Below, piece after piece: positions 23,448-36,015 of a stretch of 64,000 bases of DNA. Below the pieces are notes generated by a model. It searched no databases, was not told the DNA's origin, and saw only the letters and a program-made list of their open reading frames with translations. A program made the position numbers and the translations under genes. Positions within the stretch are counted from its first letter, which is position 1; every line of letters starts with the position of its first letter. The DNA is from Gordius sp. MW1 (taxonomy: Eukaryota > Nematomorpha > Gordioida > Gordea > Gordiidae), in contig OZ038533.1 in assembly GCA_964036665.1 (NCBI GenBank), positions 7,772,413 to 7,836,412 of the forward strand, given 5' to 3'.

Positions 23448-23763
23448 ACATCAACTAAGAAATTTTTCAATTTTTTATAACGCTCCACTTCTACGAAGGA
23501 GACTATTTGTAGCGTTGCCTTAATTGATTTAATTGACCACCAAGCATACCTCGAGGTATCACCACTATATATAATTGATTTGTTTATACCTCGCGGAGGC
23601 AACACTAAACTTAATTGAATACAATTAATATATGTGTATAAAAAGGAATTTTATATACACCAGTAACTCACTTTGTTCTCGCATACAATTTACTTTAATT
23701 GGATATTTAATAAAGTACTTATTACTTTATCCTTGTGTTATTTATCAACCAACCCGAAATGTA

Positions 23764-24020
23764 AATTATATTATTTAATATATTGTCTTTTATTATATTT
23801 AATGCATTATATTATATTTATTGTATACATTTGTTGATTGTATTATATAACATTTCTTGTGTTTACTTTACTGTATTATATTATATTTATTGTATTATAT
23901 TTATTATATTAAATCTATTGTATTATATTTATTGTAATGTAATATATATTATATTGTATTTATATTTTGTATTATATTTATTATATTCATTGTATTATAT
24001 CATATTTATACTATATTATT
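23764..24020 (+). repeat. Low-complexity AT tract, right part
   Basis: Continuation of the TTATATTTATTG-type degenerate repeat interrupted by the short LTR element. Open frames across it (tyrosine/isoleucine-rich) are artefacts. Confidence 0.7.
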
Positions 24021-24488
24021 TTAAATTTAATATTCATAGTGATTTAGAGTCTTATATGTTGCAGTCACGTGTTCAAGAATCGCGAACTGAAAAATCGCCT
24101 AATGCATATTTAGTCAAAACTCAAAAGGCTACCGGACAAAAGAGAAACATTCATCACCATATCACGAGTTCATCACGAATTGATCATCACATCATCACTA
24201 ATTTTTTCAAATTCTAGTTTTATTTAGTATTTGGTCAAACAAGTATATTTAAAATTATGTTTTTTAATATTTTTATTATAGGTATGTTGACTCAGAGGAA
24301 GAAACAACTTTTTTTTCATGAAAATTACGTTAAATACAATGAAGGAAAAAACTCTCAAATATACCTTAGATGCCGTAATTAACATTGTACAGGGAGAGCA
24401 ATCAAGTTTGGGACCACGTATTTTGTTACCAAAGAACATTTAGACATACCACATAAAAGTATAATATTTTATAGTCCATAATTTCATA

Positions 24489-24960
24489 TATCTATTTTAT
24501 AGCAGGGTTAACACAAGCAATTAAGATTCCAAGTTTAGTAGTAAATGTAACAAGTTCAATCTTAACTTCTTCCATTCCTTCCAATGAAAGTAGATTTATG
24601 TGTTTTTCTTAATCTTTATAATAGTAAATGTGACAAGTTCTATTTTAACTTCATCTTCAAATATTCGAGGTAAATTTTCATGTTAATTTTGTCAATTTAA
24701 AATGTTTTAAAGTTTTTAATTTAAAATATCTATTTTATAGCAGGGTTAACACAAGCAATTAATGATCCAAGTTTAGTAGTAAATTTAACAAGTTCAATCT
24801 TAACTTCTTCCATCCCTTCCATTAAAAGTAAATTTATGTGTTTTTTTTAATCTTTATAATAGTAAATGTGACAAGTTCTATTTTAACTTCATCTTCAAAT
24901 ATTTGAGGTGAATTTTCATGTTAATTTTGTCAATTTAAAATATTTTATAGTCCTCAGTTT
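24489..24960 (+). repeat. Two-copy tandem duplication, period about 238 bp
   Basis: The block TATCTATTTTATAGCAGGGT to CATGTTAATTTTGTCAATTT is present twice, starting at about 24489 and 24727, with scattered substitutions. It contains ACAAGTTCAATCTTAACTTC, loosely related to the array at 18260 and 20339. Confidence 0.8.
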
Positions 24961-25099
24961 TGAGAACTTTAGAACTTCATTAAATGCTAGTAATCAATGT
25001 ATTTCAAGTTCTAGTCTGTCTGCTGTAGGATTGTCTTCAACAATAATTAAGTTTCCAAGTAATTTTATGTTTAAGTTTTTTAATTTTTTACTTTAGCTT

Positions 25100-26140
25100 A
25101 TATTTCAAGTTTCAGTCTCTCTGCTGGATATAAAACCGAATCTGTTAGAAATGAATTAGGTTCAGGCCTTCGAAAAGAGTTTTAAACGCAGACGATGGCG
25201 GATAAAATGGAGGAACCGCGTAGATGACTGAATATCTCTTTCTCATTAGATAGCCCAGATCTCGGGCAAAAAACTAAGGTCTCGTCGAAATTATTGGGCC
25301 ATAAACCGGCCTGCAATATACATTTTAATGGCGGAAAAACGATCGTAAATGTATTTGTTAAAAAATTGGCCGACTTCCTGAATATCAACTCAAAGTTTTT
25401 CTATAGGTAGATGGCGCCAACCTAGGAGATGCTCAAAAATATATTGAGGTTGTCCACCCGAAAAAAATGGCGGCCAAAATAACTAAAAACTTGCTTGGCA
25501 TAAAAAAATTAACGTAGAAATAATTTCATTTTTGAGATATTTGGGTACTGTGGCATAAGGCCAGATTTGGATTTTTCTTCCCCGGCCCCCGCGTACCGTT
25601 TTATTCCAGTTTTGGTAAATTGCAGTTTTAATAGTTTAATTTAATTACCCTTCTTCTTTAAAAATAGATCCAAGGTCACTCTTGCTTCTAGATTTTCCCC
25701 CCTTCATCATGAATATAATTTAATCGTTAAATTTCCCCGCACGTTCATGTTTGTATTATTTACCTCCCCCCCCCCGATCATTATTGTTTACCTCTTATGT
25801 ATATCACTGATCATTATTGTACCAGTCCGCTTGTTGATACGCTTATTGTTTATTGTGCGCTATCATCGTAGCTTTATAAAGCAGTGTTCAAAAACATATT
25901 GTAATCTGAATCGTTGCCTTGATAATGGTCTTAATAAATTTTTAAAGTGGAAATAGATGTAGTCACACAAATATTTAGTATCTAATTAAATCGCGGTAGA
26001 TCTTAGAATATAAAGACAAATAGGACTAGAAATTAAAATTAATATTTCGTTTCCTTTTTAGTGGATATAATACTGGCCCTAAAATATATCATGTCCCATT
26101 GACGGGACATGACAGGTACAAAGGGGCGAAAATAATGTCT
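25100..26140. other. Unassigned sequence with ATGGCGG motifs
   Basis: No gene found. Four ATGGCGG or ATGGCGCC motifs occur between 25190 and 25480 in a locally GC-richer stretch, followed by pyrimidine-rich DNA with C-runs at 25690-25780. The motif resembles YY1-type sites but also occurs in transposons of this window, so it could be repeat-derived. Confidence 0.4.
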
Positions 26141-26169
26141 TTTGGTTCTTTTTGACAAGTAGACTTAAT

Positions 26170-26800
26170 CTGATAAAATCCTTCATATCAACAATTGATT
26201 TCGTATCATCAGATTATATATATCATTGTATACTTAAGTTCATAAACCACTTTTTTTATTTATATATACCTATGTTACACTAAGGTTATGTTACACTAAG
26301 TTACACTATAATATTCAACATAATTTTGAGTATTAGGATAACACATTTTGCATTCATTTTAATAAAATCCTTCACATTAGCAATTTATTTCATATCATCA
26401 GATTATATATAGCATTGTATACTTAAGTTCATAAAAACTTTTTTTAACAATAAGTTATACTATAATATTTAACATAATTTTATTAAGTATTAGGTTAACA
26501 CATTTTGTATCTAATTTTTCCCATTTTCAATTGATTTCATATTATCAGATTATATATCGCACCGTCTACTTAAGTTCGTAAAGCACGTTTTTTATTTGTA
26601 TATGCCTATGTTATAAAAACTTACACTATAACATTTTATTTAAATTTAACTTAAGTTCATAAACCACTTTTTTATTTATATATATCTATCTTACACTATT
26701 TAACATAATTTCTAACACATTTTGTATTTAATTTCATAGCAATTGATAACCTTAAAACTTTATATCATTCGATTGCCTGAATACTCAACTTCATAAACCA
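26170..26800 (+). repeat. Degenerate tandem repeat
   Basis: Four to five diverged copies of a unit with CAATTGATTTC, ATCATCAGATTATATAT, CATTGTATACTTAAGTTCAT and AAACCACTTTTTTATT. The spacing shrinks from about 190 to about 110 bp through internal losses. Confidence 0.7.
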
Positions 26801-27045
26801 CCTTTTTATTAATTTTGAATGTGTTTTTATATACCACTTTATTTAATTCATATATAGTTACTTATACGTATTTTATTAAAATCTGGTATAAACTATTCTT
26901 TGATTTCTAAATTTTATACATTATATTCTATGTGTAAATTTTTTTCAATCAAATCATACATTAGTTTCATACCGCTCCTGCTCATCTCGACTAAAACGCA
27001 GCTCAACTAAGATTAAAACGCAGCTCAACTAATCGTATTATAATT

Positions 27046-27066
27046 GGGTTAGGGTTAGGGTTAGGA
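27046..27066 (+). repeat. Interstitial TTAGGG repeats
   Basis: GGGTTAGGGTTAGGGTTAGG, three telomere-type hexamers in a row in AT-rich DNA. Shorter runs occur at 19067 and 19847. Confidence 0.8.
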
Positions 27067-27284
27067 TATATTTAATATCTACATATGTTATATAATATAA
27101 TATATGTGTATATGTTATATAAAGATATATATAATGACATAATATTAGCAGTTACTGAATGTTAAACATTCATTCATACTTTAAATATCTAAGATTGGTG
27201 TTTTAGGTGGGCTGAGTTTTAATTGAGTTGAGTACAATTCTTTCATACATTCAGTTTTTCTTCTTTCGGTTGTTCTTTTGGGCA

Positions 27285-29100
27285 GGCCTAGGCTATGTAT
27301 TCTCGATTCAGAGTGATAAATAACAAAACGTAAAACGCATTTCTTAAACGTTCCATTCCCGAGCGCAATCACCGCGTTCGTTAATTTGTGTGTTATTGTT
27401 TACATTTTTTTAAATTCGCCATTTTTGCTTGTTCTAATTCATATGGTAACAACAAAATTTTGTGGGAAAAGAAAGGTATGATAAATAGATATATTAACTA
27501 TTTTCCTAGATAAATAATTTTGAATTTTTAATCTTTTCAAACAAGATTTGTTCATTTATTCAACATTCTGTGGCAATAAAAAGGTATGATAAATTGATAT
27601 ATTAACTATTTTCCTAGATAAAATTTTTAAATATTTTCTTAGATCAGTTGCAAAAGAGGTGGGAAAAATACATCAACCATTCAAATGTTCAACATATTTG
27701 TCTTATTTACTAAAACATCAATCAATAGTTGATTCACCATTGTTTCTTATTGTTTAAAAATAATAAACTGCAGCTGACATATTTGAGTGTTGTTTTTTTA
27801 GAGATTCAATAAATTTCAAGGTTTGCTGAATTTGGCTCAAATTTAAATAAACTGTATTTTTTAAGATAGCATGTTATAAAAAATTAGATTTGAAAATGCT
27901 TTTGACATTTTTATACGTGCATTTTATAAAAAATGAAATAGAAGATTGTTGGTAACTATCTTGAGTAACTTTTAGGTTATGACATCAGGTAAAAAATATT
28001 GAAAATGCTTTTGACATTTTTATATGTGCCTTTTATAAAAAATGAAATAGAAGATTGTTGGTAACTATCTTGAGTAACTTTTAGATTATAACATTTAAAA
28101 AATAAGTTTTGAAAATAGAATTAATAAATTGTTGGTAACCATATGCACAAAGCTTTTGCACTTTTAGAACATACAGGAATTCTAATACTACCAATTAACT
28201 CTTAAAATAAGAAAACAGCACTTATATTATGTGACTCTTAATGAAATATGTATAAATGTATTCAGATTTTTACAAACTAATATTTAAGGATTTGTCAGAA
28301 TATGTATGCAAAATTGTAAATTGTTATACTAATGATTTCTAATGAAAATCATATTATAAATTTGATAAAATACTTAAATGGTCATTCTTATCAATATAAA
28401 TTGCATAGCAATTAATAATTGTAACTCTCCCTGACTCACAAATAGTATTAATATGTTGAAACACTAACAACAATAATATAAGCAACAACACAAGGTTTAT
28501 TGTATTACACGGATAACAAATAAGGTTTCCAACCTCATTAAAAAAACCTATTAGATATATGTTATAATTCTTAAATACAATGGTTAATCAACTATTTATT
28601 GATGTTTTATTAAATGAGACAAATATGTTGAACATTTGAATGGTTGATGTATTTGAATCAACTATTGATTGATGTTTTAGTAAATGAGACAAATATGTTG
28701 AACCTTTGAATGGTTGATGTATTTTCCCCACCTCTTTTGCAACTGATCTAAGAAAATAATTCAAAATTATTTATCTAGGAAAATAGTTAATATACCTATT
28801 TATCATGCCTTTTTATTGCCACAAAATGTTAAATTAATGAACAAATCTTGTTTGAAAAGATTAAAAATTCAAAATTATTTATCTAGGAAAATAGTTAATA
28901 TATCTATTTATCATACCTTTATATTGCCACAAAATGTTGTTGTTGATTAGAACAAGCAAAAATGGCGAATTTAAAAAATTTGTAAACAATAACACACAAA
29001 TTAACGAACGCGATGATTGCGCTCGGGAATGGAACGTTTAAGAAATGCGTTTTACGTTTTGTTATTTATCACTCTGAATCGAGAATACATAGCCTAGGCC
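27285..29100. mobile_element. Long-TIR MULE-like foldback element
   Basis: The ends read GGCCTAGGCTATGTATTCTC at 27285 and the inverse at 29100. TTTTGGGCA lies on both sides (27276-27284 and 29101-29109), a perfect 9-bp target duplication, the length used by Mutator-like elements. The inverted arms are about 480 bp (27285-27770 and about 28620-29100). The interior contains a roughly 112-bp tandem duplication (27890-28090, shared TTTGAAAATGCTTTTGACAT) and no transposase. Non-autonomous. Confidence 0.85.
27885..28090 (+). repeat. Two-copy 112-bp tandem duplication
   Basis: GAAAATGCTTTTGACATTTT to TTGAGTAACTTTTAG occurs twice, with a few differences, in the core of the MULE-like element. Confidence 0.8.
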
Positions 29101-29109
29101 TTTTGGGCA

Positions 29110-31229
29110 TGAATCGCCTAATGTACCAGATTCATAAATACATGTAATATTTTAACCAGCAAGTGTTCTTTTAAGAAAGTAACCGAATTCTTCTTTGTTT
29201 TTTAAAGGCATAATCCTTCATCGCATAATGATTTTAGACAAATCCCAACTGAAATCTCACATTTGAAGTGGGCAAATTAGTTAGATCAATGGAAAAACAG
29301 TGTGGAAAAACAATTCAAATTTTAAGAAAATGGTTTCCTTGTATTCCTATCATATGACCTGCATATAATTATTACATTCTTAATTTATCATGAAATTCCT
29401 ATAATATTTGGAAATACACTACCGTCCTATAGAGAACGCTCTTCGGACTTATATGTTCAACGAGTTATATATAAATCCCAACTTATTTAAGGACATACCT
29501 TTTGCTGAAACATGGCTGACTCCCTAACTTTGATTCAAGATTGGCTAATATTTATCATTGTTGCCTTTTAATTCTAGGACTTAATACAACCAAGAGTGGG
29601 AAATTTTTGAATCCTAGTGATCAGGCGGATTTTTAATTCCAAAGGAGCTATTCATCGAGAAGGAAAAACATTCATTTGTTCCTATTGCAAACTTTGATGG
29701 AATTTGGGGTGTGAACACTCAAACAATATTGATAGAAGTATCCTGAGAGAGGAGGTAACCCAAGATCAGTGGAATAAGATGGAGGCCCTAATACCAGATC
29801 TGCTGAAATTTTAGATTATCAAAGGCCCTTGGTCTAAACACCTTTTTACTAGTTTATCAGGGAGTGAGATATTTTCACTGGACATCAGCAAAACAGAAGC
29901 TTTACATAAGTCATTAGAAAGTCGATTGATGTTTGTATCAAGTATAATACTATTTTTTAAATTCGTTCATTGCTTGAGCTGGTAGAATTAGTTCAACCTA
30001 TTTTATTAGCCAAAATGTGACTTTTCTACAATTTTAAGTAACACAAAAGTGTCTAAGTAAATAAGCAAACTAGTTGTTCAAAATTATGTAATGAAACATT
30101 GAAAACATTTTACAATTGAGTTTGTTAACTGTTTTTGGCAGAATATATTTACTTTGAGATACAATCTGACCAACATTTGTTAACTGAATAAAATGAGTTT
30201 CTAAGTGTAGGGCCCTGCTCCCCTTACTTAAAAGCTTAACACAATGAGTTTTTATACAAAAATTTTTGCTTATAAGCTTAAAAAATAGGATCTTAAAAAA
30301 TCTGTAATTTATAAAACATGCTAGGTAACTTAATTCTTAGAATTATATATGTAATTTATTTCCATTTTTTAATTTAATTTATGTGAATACTAAAGTTTTG
30401 GTAGTTTTGATATGAATTAAATTTTTGATGTTATATGATTGTTTCATATAGATATATTGTACTTTTATTATAATTATATGCTAGGTTAAATAATTATTAA
30501 AATTAAAAATGTCAAAGTTGCATATTTGATAGGATTATATTCTATGATAATTTATTAATTGTTTCATAGTATAACAGATTTGTAATTTTTAGTAGATGAA
30601 AGTCTTAAACCTGGCTTAATCTATTCTATAGTATTTAATTTATATTTTTAACCACTTAAATATTAGAATAATCCTACTGGGTATCAATCACACATTATAT
30701 TAATTTCAACCTTAGGAATTTAATTGCCATTTATTAATACTGTTGAGCCTCTTTATTATTTATAATTTATCCCTATTTGAATATCTTTTTCTACAATATA
30801 AAGAAACGCTAATGTTAACTTATATCCAAATTATTTTAATATTAAATTTTATAAATAACAATCAATTGTAGCATTTTTTGATTATTTTACCTTCCTTAGC
30901 GCTTATAATCCTTATTAATTTGCAGATTGTTGGTCTTTATAATTTAATCCCAATTCTAATTTATAATTAATTTATTTACATTTACAATAATTAAGCATGA
31001 AAATTATATCAAATTTATGTTAACCATCCAGTATTAGCTTTAAATAGTATCTTAGCTTCTTTATTACAATTTATCTTTGTAAGAATTTTAATTATCCAAA
31101 TCTTGATAAATAATTTAAAGTAGTTTGAGAACTCTTGCAATCCTATCTCACATATTTGAAAGTTGTTAGAAGTTTATCCCTTAGACATAAGGCGTCAATA
31201 CTAATATACCGAGATATGGACTAACCCCT
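29110..31229. other. AT-rich sequence with one broken coding-like stretch
   Basis: About 29560-29870 reads as interrupted coding sequence on the plus strand, with segments FNSKGAIHREGKTFICSYCK and CEHSNNIDRSILREEVTQDQ in related frames. This could be a relic of a transposon protein with a CxxC..CxH finger; I do not recognise it. The rest, to 31229, is AT-rich with no exon or repeat end that I can support. Confidence 0.4.
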
Positions 31230-31420
31230 TCCCACGCATTTACATTATTCGCACTAATTATTCCTTCTCAATGGGTGGTCCGGACTTGATATCTCTCCCT
31301 CCTCCCACTCCCTATTCTCACGCTTAAAACAACTACGCGCTCATGGCAGAAAAGCTACCCATATTACTATGGATGTTTATGCTTTTCCTTTTTACCCCCA
31401 ACCCCCTCCCCTTCGAGAGT

Positions 31421-32240
31421 ATTCTCTATGTGCAAGACAAGAAATAGCTACTCTATATTATACAAATTTATTATTCTCCTGCTTACGCTCCCGGAAGAAA
31501 TCTGGCGTTATTACCCAAATATGAATTTAAAAATAAGTCGAGGCGCCCTCTTATTGTTAAAATATTTCCCTACAAATATGGTGATATTTTACTTATAACC
31601 ATTAATCAACTGCCTGTACAAATACTTTCTAAAATGCTATAATATATAAAAACTTTTACCCTAATTCACCACACTTGATGATAATGTCTAACACTCTCAG
31701 TGAGTCTATTAAATTTTACTTCGGAAATAAAGATCAATTTATTAAACGGGTTTAATTCTGTCCCGACTCTACAATGGAATTTGCTACGGGCCGAGTCGGA
31801 TTTCTTTGTTTAAAATAATCGAGCACGCAATCCCTTTATTTTGCTCCGACGGAATGTTGTCCCGACATCATTTCTATAATTTCAAAAAATGTAGGCTCAT
31901 TAAAGAGTTCTAGTTACAATGGAAAGATATAGTTTTTACGGGCTTTAATAAGTTAAGGTTAGAGTAAATAGGCTATTATGGGTACGTCTAGTTATTGCCT
32001 CTCCGTTTTAATTTTTGCCTGGTGTCGTTGTTTTAAAAAATAAGATTTACTATTGGCGTTAATGCTGTTGCCCCGTTCCCCTCCACGTCTATTTCTTGCG
32101 AGCAGTCATAATGTAGCTACTCTATTTTTAACAAATATATTATTCTCCTGCTTAATGCTCCCGGAAGAGATCTGCTTCAATACTAATACACACGATAAAT
32201 ACCAGAGGGAAGTAGATTGGCGCCCTCTTTATAAGGATAA
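31421..32240 (+). repeat. Repeated 5' UTR block of the LINE
   Basis: AGCTACTCTAT...ATTATTCTCCTGCTTA.GCTCCCGGAAGA occurs at about 31447-31510 and again at about 32113-32175. GGCGCCCTCTT follows each at a similar distance. This suggests two diverged promoter/UTR units upstream of the coding region. Confidence 0.6.
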
Positions 32241-32446
32241 GCCTAAGCCCACCCCTCTTCAAAAAAGGTTTTATTTATATTCAGTAATTTAAATACATTC
32301 TCACTTCTGAATTTTTAACATTATATGAAACACAACTACGTTTGATTCTAATACCTTTCATTTCTGCCAGCTCATTAAGGATTAAAATTCATTGTTAACT
32401 CGGTTCCATCTCACCCCGACTTTCAAACTCTTATCCTCCAATTATA

Positions 32447-35354
32447 ATGATATTAAAACTTGGATCTTTAAATACCCAAACGCTAAGGGAACCAGGTTCC
32501 TTGCAGGCCCTTACTTTATTTGCCTCCCACCACTGCATTCACATTTTCTGCGTCCAACAAACAAGATACTCACATCGCAAAGTCCTCCCCGTTAACGATT
32601 ATATTTTTTACGCCATCGAGTCTGGCCAAGAATCTGCAACAGGGGTGGGTACATTTATCAAACGCGACCTTAAGGTTATTAGCGTTGACTACGTGAACAA
32701 TAGACTTTTAATCATTCACCTACAAATAAAAAATCGGTGTGTTTCAATTTTTAACATATACGCTCCCCCCTCTTCCAAAAATTTTCAATCGATGGAATTC
32801 CTCCTGCAGAACATCACAGATAAATTGAAAGCTAAACATATTAATATCCTCGCTGGTGACTTCAATGCCTCCGTCCAACGATCATTGGGTGATAATAAAT
32901 TGGTAATTGGCCCTAATTCTATAGGTCCGACTAACCGAAATGGCAAACTGCTCAAAAAATTCTGCTACAATCACAAACTAAAGATAACCTCAACTTTTTC
33001 CGACCTTCCTCTAGATAACCTAATCACATACCAAAAAAACGAAAATCATCGAGGTACCCAAATTGATCATATAATATGCCAATTAAGAAACCACAAAATG
33101 ATAAAGAACTTTCACACCATTCAGCCTATCTTAAAAACAGATCATTTTGTAATCGTAGCAGATCTCTTTATTAATCCCTCCTCTCTCCACACGTCAAAAA
33201 AACTTAAAAAATACCCATCTGGAGCTAACATAATCAGAGACATCTCTCAGCTTGTGCCCACATTACAAACAGACCCGAAGTCACTTGGTGATCTTGCCCC
33301 TCTCTCAGTCAATGACCATAATGACTTGTTAGCAAAGTTTTTTACCCCATCCCAGAGTAACCTTCAGGTCAACATCAAGTCCTGGTTCTCCATCGATACC
33401 ATTAATTTACTCGAGACCCGTTATAACGTTTTTAAGGATAAGACACTTAGAAATAAAAAAGCATGGGTCCAAGAACTCACAAAAAAGATCAAAGCTGCAA
33501 TAAAAAAGGACAAGGCTAACTACTTATCAAGCAAACTAAAAGAAGCAGAATCTGCGGCTCGTACTAACAATACACACACCCTTTACAAAATTCTAAGGAA
33601 CATCACCGCAAAATTTGCCGATAAACATAACTACAACACAATACAAAACGAACATAGCTCCAACGATTCTTTGATCCAAACCGAGGCTTGGGAGAACCAC
33701 TTTCGTTCCATTCTAGATCGCCCTTACTCAATCCCCTGTTCTGACATATTCCTTGACTTTATTAACAACTTTAAAACACCGACCACCCCTTGTATCAGAT
33801 TAGAACCTCCCTCCATGAATGAAATAAAATCCGTTTTAAAATCCCTCAAACTTCATAAAGCTCCCGATGCAGACAGAATCACAGCTGAAGCCCTTAAGGC
33901 TGATTACACCCTGTCTAGCGAACTCTTGCATCAACTCTTCACAAAAATCTGGCAACAAGAGCTCATCCCTCACGCTTGGTCTACTGGTCTACTTAGTAAA
34001 ATCTATAATAAAGGAGACCCATCTCTTCCCGACAAATATAGAGGGATCACAATCATAAATAACATTTCCAAGGTTTTTATAAAAATAATATACAGGAGGA
34101 TTTATCCATTCATTGATGATAATTTAAAAAGTAACCAAGCCGGCTTTGGTAAGTCTAAAACCACAATTGAACATATCCTTACCCTTAAAAATATTATTGA
34201 CATCTCCTCTAAATCTAAATCACCTTTAGTGCTAACATTTGTCGACATTCAAAAAGCTTTCGACTCCCTCTCCCATCTTTACATATGGGAATCTTTATGC
34301 CTACTAGGAATTCCAAAAAAAATTATTAGACTTATTTTCTTTCTCTACAAGGATATGAAAGTGGTCATAAAACATCTACACCACCGCTCAAACCCAATCC
34401 AAGTCAATTTAGGAGTTAGACAGGGATGTCCCTTATCTCCTCTACTATTCATCACGTCAATGGATCTCATAATAAAGATCCACCCTGCCTTACGACGGTC
34501 TCCACATGAACGGCACCAAACTGTCTTCACTGCTTTTTGCTGACGATTTATGCATCGTATCAGATTCAATTCTTAAAACACAGAACTTTGCCGATAGGTT
34601 CGTCTTAGAATGCAAGAAAGCCGGTTTAATAATTAACCCAAGCAAGTCTATCATGCTATCTATTAACTTACCCCACCAAAATACTACCTTGATTATCAAC
34701 AACACATTAGTCCCCTTTTCAGAATCAATAAACTACTTAGGAGTGACCCTTTCTTCAGATACATTCTCCCACCAAGATGCCTATAATAAATTAGCTAAAG
34801 CACTAAAGAGATTTTATTCCTGCTATTCGATCTGGAAATCTCACGAACTAGCTCTACCAACCCGCCTCCGTCTATTCAAAACCACCATACTACCTGTATT
34901 CCTCTATGGATGCGAAACGTGGTCCCTAAAAGGCCCGACTCTTAAAGCTGCCCAAACCAAACTAAACAAAATGCTAAGAATTATTTGTAAAATATTCTAC
35001 CCAGATGTAATTAGCAACCCAAACCTTTGGACCCTTTGTGAGATCCCTCCCATTAAAAACATAATAATATCACGGAAGTGGAACTTCTTAGCCCACCAGA
35101 CTAGACGCAATGGACTAAACATTTGCTTAAGATCAATACTATGGAGACCGCCCCAACTAAGAAATCTAAAATGTCGAGGATCCTGGATCCACAAAACTTT
35201 CTCTAAACTCCGCTCTCTCAACCACGAATGGAATACTATAATCCCCATAATGCAAAACAGATCCGCTTGGAAAACCTTCTCTGCCTCCAATTTCTATCCC
35301 CTCCCGGCCGCCTCAACTTCGAATAGTCTCTCAACTCAACAACATCCCAGATAG
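32447..35354 (+). pseudogene. LINE endonuclease-reverse transcriptase (one frameshift)
   Basis: The first 698-codon frame starts ILKLGSLNTQTLR, an APE endonuclease start. It continues with VQQTR, YAPPSS and AGDFNAS (D near residue 138) and the IDHIICQ block, then enters the reverse transcriptase (LLSKIYNKGD, KYRGITIINN, LTFVDIQKAFDSL, LGVRQGCPLSPLLF). A frameshift near 34497 separates it from the second frame (34506-35354), which begins with SSLLFADDLCIVSDS, the catalytic FADD box. That frame continues through YLGVTLSS, YGCETWSL and the C-terminal RKWNFLAHQTRR region. The protein would nick the target and copy the element RNA. With only one break seen it is a rather recent copy. Confidence 0.82.
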
Positions 35355-35954
35355 TATATATATAATTTTTCATTTTTTTTTTTTTTTGAGCCTGAGTTTG
35401 ACGCTCAAACTAGTTAACCATGGAGAGCCTTCTAGGCCTTACACCGAAATCCGAATGGATAATCGGTAGCCCCTCAACCCAACTGCATCGTAAATAAGCC
35501 CCAATCCGACGCCCAAACTAGCTAACCAGGGATGGAGAGCCTCCTAGCGAGTACCACAATCTGATTGGAGAATCGGTAGCTCTTCAAACCAACCACATCG
35601 TAAAAAGACTTTCTTTCCACACCATCGATCCGTGAGCCCGAGGCCGACGCTCTAGCGAACAATGGAAAACCTTCAAGTCCTCTTACCGCAATCTCAAGGA
35701 AGTGTCGTATCCTTAATATTTAATATTTATATGCTTATATTAGTCTCATGCATGGTCCGCTTTTGCTTATACTTTAGTGCTTCTTACTAACAGTACTGAC
35801 CTTCGCTTTAGTATACTAACAAATTAACCACCAACCTACTAACAACTGAACACGTAACCTTTGGTTAGCGTGGCCCGAGATGCACCAATGGTGTTAGATG
35901 GGACTCAATCTTAGCTTGCCGATTTAGCTAAGCTCTTGTTTGTCATCGGGTCTT

Positions 35955-36014
35955 ATACATACATACATACATACATACATACATACATACATACATACAT
36001 ACATACATACATAC
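35955..36014 (+). repeat. (CATA)n microsatellite, LINE tail
   Basis: About 15 CATA units ending the LINE 3' UTR. Simple-repeat tails are common at the 3' ends of RTE- and CR1-like LINEs. Reading it on the minus strand gives an artefactual MYVCMYVC stretch fused to the adjacent hAT frame. Confidence 0.85.
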
Positions 36015-36015
36015 T

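Larger units (their letters stand above)
22460..23760 (+). mobile_element. Short non-autonomous LTR element (TRIM-like)
   Basis: Two near-identical LTRs of about 250 bp (22460-22710 and 23508-23760) start TGTAGCGTTGCC and end AACCCGAAA. A primer site, TGGTGACCCCG at 22711-22721, follows the left LTR and matches the 3' end of tRNA-Trp over 11 bases. The interior is only about 0.8 kb and has no protease, RT or integrase. TGTA flanks both ends if the LTR stops at GAAA, a possible 4-bp target duplication. The run TAACGCTCCAC..CTACGAAGG.GACTATTTGTAG before the right LTR also precedes the right LTR of the gypsy relic at 51284, linking the two. As a fossil it looks structurally whole. Confidence 0.82.
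31230..36014 (+). mobile_element. Non-LTR retrotransposon with (CATA)n tail
   Basis: One long plus-strand unit: a probable 5' UTR (31230-32446) with an imperfectly repeated block, an endonuclease-reverse transcriptase frame (32447-35354), a 3' UTR with about three diverged 108- to 138-bp units (35400-35700, CGCTCAAACTAGTTAACCA) and a simple (CATA)n tail at 35955-36014. It directly joins a hAT transposase relic at 36016, so it was inserted there. A second decayed copy lies at 41390-44110. The APE-type endonuclease followed by RT is of the RTE/CR1-like kind; the clade is not settled. The 5' boundary is approximate. Confidence 0.75.

Noticed and set aside
29574-29630. Match of TTKSGKFLNPSDQA to the start of WBP11
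   Set aside because: Only 14 residues match before a stop; a neighbouring frame continues through different sequence and no further exon follows.
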